From Acutalibacter sp. 1XD8-33 (GTDB taxonomy: Bacteria; Bacillota; Clostridia; Oscillospirales; Acutalibacteraceae): a stretch of 46,951 nucleotides of DNA. Both the position numbers and the translations under genes were made by a program. The stretch spans positions 1 through 46,951 of the forward strand of contig NZ_RAZF01000022.1 in assembly GCF_003612555.1 (NCBI RefSeq). Reading direction: 5' to 3'. Positions 41,537 through 46,951 of the stretch are shown here, in pieces. The notes under the pieces were generated by a model. The model saw only the letters and a program-made list of their open reading frames with translations. It made no database searches and was not told the origin of the DNA. Each line of letters starts with the position of its first letter. Position 1 is the stretch's first letter.

Positions 41537-44500
41537 GTGGAGTGGACCCAGAGCCAGCGGGACGCGGTGGAGTCCCGACGGGGGACGGTGCTGGTGGCGG
41601 CTGCGGCGGGCTCGGGAAAGACGGCGGTGCTGGTCCAGCGGGCGGTAGAACGGCTCACCTGCCGGGAGGACCCCACCCCCGCCAACCGGCTGCTCATCGT
41701 CACGTTCACCAAGGCGGCGGCGGCGGAAATGCGCGCCCGGCTGGAGGCCCGGCTTTTCGAAATGCTGCGTCAGAATCCCAGGGACTCGCTTCTGCGCCGC
41801 CAGAGCATCCTGCTGCGCCAGGCCCATATCGGCACAGTGGACAGCTTCTGCGCGGAGATGGTGCGGGAGTTCTTCCACCTGCTGGGCCTCTCCCCGGAGT
41901 TCAAGATCCTTTCGGACAAGCGGGAGGAGGAGATGATGAACGAGGCCCTGGAGGAGGCCATGTCCCGGCTCTTCGACAGCGGCGGCGCGGCCCGAGAGCT
42001 GGCGGACGCCTTTGCCGCCGAGCGGGACGACCACCGGCTGATGCAGATGGCCCTTGCCCTGTACCGGTTCATGCAGAGCCATCCCTTCCCGGAGAAGTGG
42101 CTGGCGGAAAAGGTGGCAATGGCCTCCGCCGGGGACGCGTCCCCTTGGGAGCGGGTGGTTCTGGAATATGCTGGGGAGGCGGCGGAGTACTGCGCCGGGC
42201 TTCTGGGGGGCGGGCTGGGCCTCTGCGAGGGGGCCGGGGAGATCGGTGAGAGCTATGCCCCCGTGCTCCAGACGGACCGGCAGGCCTGCCTTGCCCTGGC
42301 CTCCGCCGCTAAAGAGGGGGACTGGGACACCGCCGCCCTGCTGCAAAAAACTTTCGCCCCGGCCAGGCGGACCAAGCGACTTCCCGCCGGGGCCAAGGAG
42401 GATCCCCTGGCCCTCCGCCTGGAAAACTGCCGTAAGGAGGTCAAAAAGGCCCTGGAGGGCCTCTCCCGGCTGCTGAGGGTTTCCCGGGCGGAGAGCCTCC
42501 GGGAGCTGGAGTCCGCCGCTCCTCTCCTCCGGAGCCTGGGGGAACTGACCTTGGATTTTGCCGGGCGCTACCAGCAGAAGAAGCGGGACAAGAGCTTCCT
42601 GGACTACAGCGACCTAGAGCACTACGCCATCCAGCTGTTCCTGGACGGGGAGGGGAATCCCACAGAGGCCGCCCGTGAGGTGGCCGCCCGGTTCGACGAG
42701 ATTATGATCGACGAGTATCAGGACATCAACGAGGTGCAGGACTCCATCTTCCGGGCGGTGTCGGATCAGGGCCGGAACCTCTTCATGGTGGGAGACGTAA
42801 AGCAGAGCATCTACGGCTTCCGCCGGGCCATGCCGGAGATCTTCCTCCGGTGTCGCCGGGCGTTTGAGAAATATGACCGGGCCCTGGACCATTACCCCGC
42901 CTGCATTGTTCTGGACAGGAACTTCCGCTCTCGCCGGGAGGTGACCGGCGCGGTGAATTTCGTCTTTTCCCAGCTGATGAGCCGGGAGGCCGGGGACATT
43001 GACTACACCGGGGAGGAGCGGCTGGTCTGCGGCGCGGATTACCGGGAGAAGCCCGGCTGCGAAACCGAAGTTCAGTTTATCTCTCGGGGCAGCGTCCCGG
43101 CGGAGACGGCGGAGGCGGCCTACATCGCCGGGCGGATCCGGGCCATGGTGGAGGGCGGGTTCACCGTCAGCGAGGGCGAGACCGAGCGCCCCGCCGGGTA
43201 CGGGGACTTCTGCATTCTGCTGAGAAGCGCCAACAAATACGCCCATGTGTACGCCCAGGAGCTGAAGCGGCTGGGCATTCCTGCCCGGGCCACAGTGAGC
43301 GGGGGCTTTTTCGCCGCGGCGGAGGTGCAGACCATGCTCTCGCTGCTGCGGGTGATCGACAACCCAAACCAGGACATCCCCCTGCTGGCGGTGCTCATGA
43401 GTCCCCTTTGCGGCTTTTCCGCCGGGGACGCCGCCGGTTTGCGGGCGGAGGAAAAGGAGGTTTCCGTCTATACCTCTTTGAACCGGGCGGGCGAGACAGA
43501 CCCCCGCTGCGCCCGGGTGCTGGAGGAACTGCGCCGCCTGCGGGATCTAGCCGCCACCATGCCCGCCGACGCCTTTCTCACGGCCCTGTATGGCCGCACA
43601 GGCTATATGGATATGGTACTGGCCATGGAGGATGGCTCCGGTAGGTTGGAAAACCTCCTGCTATTGCAGCGGTACGCCCAGGAATACGAGAGCTCCGGCT
43701 ATCATGGACTCTCGGGCTTTGTGCGCTTTCTGGACCGGCTGCGGGACAGCGGCTCTGACTTACAGGGGGCCGAGCTCCAGCCGGAGGGCAGGGGCGGAGT
43801 GAGCATTATGAGCATCCACAAGTCCAAGGGCCTGCAGTTCCCGGTGTGCATTGTGGCTGGCTGCGGCCGGAATTTCGTCGGGGACCAGACCGGCGACGTG
43901 CTTCTTCACCCGGAGCTGGGCCTGGGGGTCAAGCTGAAGGACCCGAAAAGCGGGGCCAGGTATACCACCACCGCCAGGGAGGCCATTGCCTTGGAATCCG
44001 CCCGGTCTGCCGGGGCCGAAGAGCTGCGGGTGCTGTATGTGGCCATGACCCGGGCCAAGGAGAAGCTGATCCTGGTGTCCTCCGGCCGGGATATGGATGC
44101 TGTGCTGGAGAAAGCCGCCATGGGACTGGGCGGTGGAAAACCAGGGGCCTTTTCTGTGCGCAAGGCGAAAAATGCCGGGGAATGGCTAATGATGTGCGCC
44201 CTGCGCCATCCGGACGGCGAGGCTCTGCGCCGGGCGGGCGGGGCGTCAGACGCCGCTGTGGAGCGGGAGGACTACACCCCCTGGGTGATCGGACTGAGCC
44301 GCTATGAGCCGGGAGAAATCCAGGTGGAGCAGGAGGAGAAGCCTGCCTGCCCGCCAGACCGGGATCTCTATGAGAAGGTGAAGGCCCGGACGGGCTTTGT
44401 CTACCCCCATGAGGAGAGCCTGGACGTGCCCGCGAAGGTGTCTGCCTCTAAATTGGCGGCAAAGCAAGGGGGAAGCCGAGAACTGAACCTGTCAAAGCCC

Positions 44501-45037
44501 GCCTGGCTGGGGGAAAAGGGCATGACTCCCGCCCAGCGGGGAATCGCCCTCCACGAGTTTATGCAGTTCGCGGACTTCCCCGCCGCTGCCCGAGACCCGG
44601 AGGGAGAGATCCGGCGGCTCAAAGAGCTGCGGTATCTTACCCCGGAGCAGGCAGACGCCGTGGATGTGAAACGGGTGCGGGCCTTTTTTCGGGGGCAGCT
44701 GGGCCGGCGGGTGCTGGCCTCGGAAGAGGTGGTGAAGGAGCGGCGCTTTACGGCGGCGATTCCGGCGGAGATGGCCCAGCCCGGCACAGAGGCCCGGGGA
44801 GAGCCGGTGGTTTTGCAGGGGGCCGTGGACTGCACCTTTCTGGAAGAGGGCCGGCTGCACATCATCGATTTCAAAACCGACCGGGTGGAGGATGTGGAGG
44901 AGCTTTGGCAGCGGTATGGGGTGCAGATCCGTTTATACGCCTTTGCCATGGAGGAGGTCACCGGCCTCCCTGTGGGAGAGATGATCCTCTATTCCACCTG
45001 GCTAAGCGAGAGCAGCGGAAAAGAATACGTTAGGTGA
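41537..45037 (+). CDS. addA: ATP-dependent helicase/nuclease subunit A
   Basis: This 1166-aa UvrD-type helicase with a C-terminal nuclease acts in double-strand-break end processing as half of AddAB. Walker A is AAAGSGKT (22-29), motif II is DEYQD, VGDVKQSIYGFR is motif III and SIHKSKGLQFP is motif V. VAMTRAKEKLIL is motif VI. The RecB-like nuclease has D1098, D1111 and K1113 (VDCTFLEE, IIDFKTD) and Q1126-Y1130. The GTG start at 41537 gives the family beginning and has GGGGG upstream. The usual addB partner is not next to it; a repeat takes its place. Confidence 0.95.
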   Translation: MEWTQSQRDAVESRRGTVLVAAAAGSGKTAVLVQRAVERLTCREDPTPANRLLIVTFTKAAAAEMRARLEARLFEMLRQNPRDSLLRRQSILLRQAHIGTVDSFCAEMVREFFHLLGLSPEFKILSDKREEEMMNEALEEAMSRLFDSGGAARELADAFAAERDDHRLMQMALALYRFMQSHPFPEKWLAEKVAMASAGDASPWERVVLEYAGEAAEYCAGLLGGGLGLCEGAGEIGESYAPVLQTDRQACLALASAAKEGDWDTAALLQKTFAPARRTKRLPAGAKEDPLALRLENCRKEVKKALEGLSRLLRVSRAESLRELESAAPLLRSLGELTLDFAGRYQQKKRDKSFLDYSDLEHYAIQLFLDGEGNPTEAAREVAARFDEIMIDEYQDINEVQDSIFRAVSDQGRNLFMVGDVKQSIYGFRRAMPEIFLRCRRAFEKYDRALDHYPACIVLDRNFRSRREVTGAVNFVFSQLMSREAGDIDYTGEERLVCGADYREKPGCETEVQFISRGSVPAETAEAAYIAGRIRAMVEGGFTVSEGETERPAGYGDFCILLRSANKYAHVYAQELKRLGIPARATVSGGFFAAAEVQTMLSLLRVIDNPNQDIPLLAVLMSPLCGFSAGDAAGLRAEEKEVSVYTSLNRAGETDPRCARVLEELRRLRDLAATMPADAFLTALYGRTGYMDMVLAMEDGSGRLENLLLLQRYAQEYESSGYHGLSGFVRFLDRLRDSGSDLQGAELQPEGRGGVSIMSIHKSKGLQFPVCIVAGCGRNFVGDQTGDVLLHPELGLGVKLKDPKSGARYTTTAREAIALESARSAGAEELRVLYVAMTRAKEKLILVSSGRDMDAVLEKAAMGLGGGKPGAFSVRKAKNAGEWLMMCALRHPDGEALRRAGGASDAAVEREDYTPWVIGLSRYEPGEIQVEQEEKPACPPDRDLYEKVKARTGFVYPHEESLDVPAKVSASKLAAKQGGSRELNLSKPAWLGEKGMTPAQRGIALHEFMQFADFPAAARDPEGEIRRLKELRYLTPEQADAVDVKRVRAFFRGQLGRRVLASEEVVKERRFTAAIPAEMAQPGTEARGEPVVLQGAVDCTFLEEGRLHIIDFKTDRVEDVEELWQRYGVQIRLYAFAMEEVTGLPVGEMILYSTWLSESSGKEYVR

Positions 45038-45167
45038 GGCCCTGGGGACCGGAACCCACCATCGCCGGGCGGAGGAGCCCAGCTCAAAGTTCCCGTCCGG
45101 CTGTGTGCTCGTCCACCCAGCCACCGCAGACGGTGCCGTTTTCCATATCCGAAAGGAAGGCTTTATT

Positions 45168-45422
45168 ATGGCAAAGGGTTCTGTTTGTAGAAAAAGGGAC
45201 CGGAAAAATGATACTATAACCGGCGAGGACGGGAAGCCAAGGCAGATTGAGCGGGCCGGTACGGAGAGCAAGGCTGAGACAGAGCGGATGATGCGCAAGG
45301 CCATGGACGATTACGAGAACAGACTGTTTGTGACGCAGGCGTCCAATTTGACTTTGGCGGAGGCTATCGACATGTGGATTGAGGAAGGCCTGAAGCCCAG
45401 TTTCCTTGCTAATGGGGCCGTA
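45168..45422 (+). pseudogene. Integrase N-terminal fragment
   Basis: ATG 45168, after GAAAGGAAGG, begins MAKGSVCRKRDRKND and reads through TESKAETERMMRKAMDDYE and LTLAEAIDMWIEEGLKP, the Arm-type and start of the core-binding domains of a tyrosine integrase. Similarity stops after about 85 codons (SFLANGAV); the frame then continues as unrelated sequence to 45581. No catalytic domain follows. It is therefore a 3'-truncated remnant of an integrase, distinct from the left-edge gene as far as visible. Confidence 0.8.
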
Positions 45423-45518
45423 CACCAGTTTGACCAAGGCCAGCAAAAGCAAGCGGACTGCTGCGGTGGCATCCCGCTGACCTTTGGATTCTATACAAAC
45501 GAAAGACATTTTCAAAAG

Positions 45519-45552
45519 AGGAGCAGGCCAATTCCAGGTAGGCTCCTTTTTT
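45519..45552 (+). terminator. Hairpin terminator in the remnant region
   Basis: AGGAGC (45519-45524) pairs with GCTCCT (45542-45547) and a run of six T follows. It probably belonged to one of the now broken mobile genes. Confidence 0.55.
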
Positions 45553-45620
45553 GCATCTCACAGTGCCGGGTGTTCCTCTGAAATTATCCGGCCCCTCACC
45601 GGGCTCAAAGGAGGAACGCC

Positions 45621-45831
45621 ATGTTGTACCAAAAAGTCAACAAGCGCAGCCAGGAGGCCATGACCGGTTTCCTTGCCCGTCACTACCGCTACAACACCAT
45701 AAACTCTTGGAATCGCTCCACGTTTTATGCTAACAATGTCAAGATTCAAAATCTGGGGCATCTCCAGCGACCTGCAAGACATGGCCTATGACGTGACCAG
45801 CGGCGAGGTCGAGGCCCCTGACTGGGACCCT
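45621..45831 (+). pseudogene. Frameshifted and truncated mobile-element protein
   Basis: ATG 45621, after AAAGGAGG, encodes MLYQKVNKRSQEAM, then YRYNTINSWNRSTFYA and NNVKIQNLG. This resembles a small conserved protein of Firmicutes integrative elements whose N-terminus reads around MNSWNRSTSYA. An extra G in the GGGG run at 45755-45758 shifts the frame. The +1-corrected frame continues ISSDLQDMAYDVTSGEVEA to PDWDP, then ends abruptly at the tape-measure fragment. Uncorrected, translation stops at 45791. Family recognition is from memory of the motif, so moderate. Confidence 0.6.
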
Positions 45832-46116
45832 TGCCGAATCCCCGCCAGCGGCAAACCGGGCCGCCATAGTGTCCGCGTCCATGCCGAGGGCCTGAAAGCC
45901 TTCGGTGGTGGTATTACTGCCGTCGATCACGCGCAGGTTAAATTTCTTTACCGCGTCGCCCACCTTGTCAATCGAAAAAACACCGGCTTCGGAACCGCTG
46001 ATCAGCCCACTCGCAAATTCGTCTGCGGAAAGGCCGAAATTTTTCATTAAGGCGTTGGCCGTCCGGGCAGATTCCTGCAGGTCATAGCCGAAGGTGTCCC
46101 ACAGGGCGAATCCGAA
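45829..46116 (-). pseudogene. Phage tail tape measure protein fragment
   Basis: In the minus frame, residues such as DTFGYDLQESARTANALMKNFG, described in parts (FGYDLQES, then ANALMKNFGLSADE), AGVFSIDKVGDAVKKFNLR and GFQALGMDADTMAARFAAGG match a well-known segment of siphophage tape measure proteins. The frame is unrelated to any phage protein on either side. Within the fragment LSADE runs straight into FASGLISG, whereas full-length relatives have about 35 residues between two similar LSADE-like sites. An internal deletion by recombination between them is likely. No other phage structural genes are nearby. Confidence 0.75.
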
Positions 46117-46164
46117 GGCCGGTGGTTTTCTGCACCGCAGAAATGCCCTCCGCCGCAAAGGACG

Positions 46165-46600
46165 CGGCTACGGTACTTTTGAAAAAGTGGACAAACCTTT
46201 TACGCTGGCTAGCTAAGCTAAAACACTGAAAACGTTCACGACGGGCGAAGCGAGGAGTGGGTAAAAGTTTCGCCGGCCTTTTTAAAGGCCGCAGGGGTTT
46301 GGGGACAGCGTCCCCAAGGTCTTAAAAAGTATACTTTTCTAGAGTAATACTGTGTGGCCTCCGCCGCCATAGATCGGAGGCTACGGCAAATTCGTGGAGC
46401 GCTGCTCCACACCCCGCCACTTTTGAGAAAAGTAAAACATTCGCTACGCGAAGTCTACAAAACTTTTACGCTGGTCAGCTGAGTGCGCAAAAGCCAACCA
46501 GGGTTAAAAGTTTTTGATCCAAACTTTTTTCAAAAAGTTTGGTCCAGTCCAGGGTGAGACCCTGGCGGCCGGAGGCCACTCCGTATGACTCTCAAAACCT
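46165..46600. repeat. Composite intergenic repeat, copy g
   Basis: This stretch without a gene holds GAAGCGAGGAGTGGGTAAAAG, GGCCTTTTTAAAGGCC, GGGGACAGCGTCCCC, GGAGCGCTGCTCC, TTCGCTACGCGAA, AAACTTTTTTCAAAAAGTTT and a final GGCCGGAGGCCACTCCGTATGAC phrase that parallels 3040-3065. Confidence 0.7.
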
Positions 46601-46696
46601 GTAAAAAATTTGTTTTGCGTGTTGCCGAATCGCCTGCGCGATTTATTGCTTTGCCGCGCAAATCCGGCTTTACTGAAATATTCTGCGGATATTATA

Positions 46697-46800
46697 GCAT
46701 AAATCTGCTTGGAGAAGTCTGATGCTTTTCCGCCGGAAAAGAGAGATGCTTCGCATCTCAGGGCTTCTCCGCAATGTATGCCTTGCGTACATTATAGCAT
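46697..46800 (-). promoter_or_regulatory. Promoter-palindrome-hairpin element, inverted copy
   Basis: On the minus strand, TATAAT (46796-46791) is followed by TGTACGC-AAG-GCATACA (one mismatch). GGAGAAG (46770-46764) then pairs with CTTCTCC (46717-46711). Inside are GAGATGC/GCATCTC and TTTTCC/GGAAAA hairpins, making a three-way junction. AAGCAGATTTATG follows exactly as at 37876. The -35 region is weak. ATGCTATAAT occurs at both ends on this strand. Confidence 0.6.
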
Positions 46801-46860
46801 GGTTTCCAGAGAAATAGAAAGAATTTCCGTGAATTTTTCAGAATTAATTTGCTTTTTATA

Positions 46861-46938
46861 TTCCAAAGAGGGCGGAGGAATGCTATAATGGACACAACGC
46901 CAAGGGTGCGCAAGGAGAAAGCCCGGCTTCGTTGTGTC
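46861..46938 (+). promoter_or_regulatory. Promoter and leader hairpin at the right edge
   Basis: A weak -35 TTCCAA (46861-46866), 17-bp spacer and perfect -10 TATAAT (46884-46889). Directly after it GACACAACG (46891-46899) pairs perfectly with CGTTGTGTC (46930-46938) around an inner AAGC/GCTT hairpin. It is divergent from the element at 46697-46800 and has a similar plan. The gene it serves lies beyond the window. Confidence 0.55.
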
Positions 46939-46951
46939 TCATGAGTTTTCT

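Noticed and set aside
45084-45515. 143-aa minus-strand frame over the integrase fragment
   Set aside because: Considered as a transposase piece, but the plus frame has the integrase N-terminus with a ribosome binding site and the minus frame has no recognisable motif.

Overview
The window looks like a chromosomal segment of a GC-rich Firmicute of class Clostridia, most likely Oscillospiraceae (Flavonifractor/Oscillibacter-like). This rests on a SCIFF peptide with its radical SAM maturase, a glgB-glgC-glgD-glgA operon, a HemZ-type coproporphyrinogen dehydrogenase, a Rel/RecJ pair, pyrBI, and consensus sigma-A promoters with Gram-positive ribosome binding sites. The assignment is inference from gene content; no 16S gene is present.

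Layout, left to right. 1-700: the 3' end of a tyrosine integrase whose element lies off the left edge, facing the 3' end of a tRNA-Thr(CGU) with its own promoter and terminator. 695-2811 (-): a PLP amino-acid decarboxylase overlapping a membrane protein. 3092-5115 (-): SCIFF maturase and SCIFF precursor, separated by a terminator and a repeat. 5235-7149 (+): a REC-GGDEF diguanylate cyclase and a DUF3842 protein. 7236-12983 (+): a promoter, a leader RNA with an antiterminator/terminator switch, a 377-bp element with terminal inverted repeats, then a five-gene peptide/nickel-type ABC importer. 13301-16691: MBL hydrolase (-), TetR (-) divergent from a MATE exporter (+), and an HD phosphohydrolase. 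16741-20950 (+): GtrA, two LCP ligases, a branched-hairpin element and a sugar nucleotidyltransferase, apparently a cell-envelope glycopolymer cluster. 21090-27671 (+): glycogen synthesis. 27724-36960 (-): zinc-ribbon protein, nucleoside kinase, hemZ, CPBP protease, a broken small gene, rel and recJ. 37024-45037 (+): flavodoxin-like protein, yebC, pyrB, pyrI, a second flavodoxin-like protein, and addA without addB. 45038-46951: a graveyard of mobile-element fragments, repeats and two divergent promoter/hairpin elements.

The most unusual signal is between the genes. At least seven intergenic regions carry members of a composite, palindrome-rich repeat family. Where two copies can be aligned by eye, several hairpin stems differ in sequence but keep base pairing. 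Separate structured elements are the four-way-junction fold at 19806-19927, the attenuator at 7271-7443, and a promoter-palindrome-hairpin element found upstream of yebC and again, inverted, near the right end. These non-coding elements, together with the seven-cysteine SCIFF locus, are the best candidates for something undescribed. The protein-coding genes mostly belong to known families.
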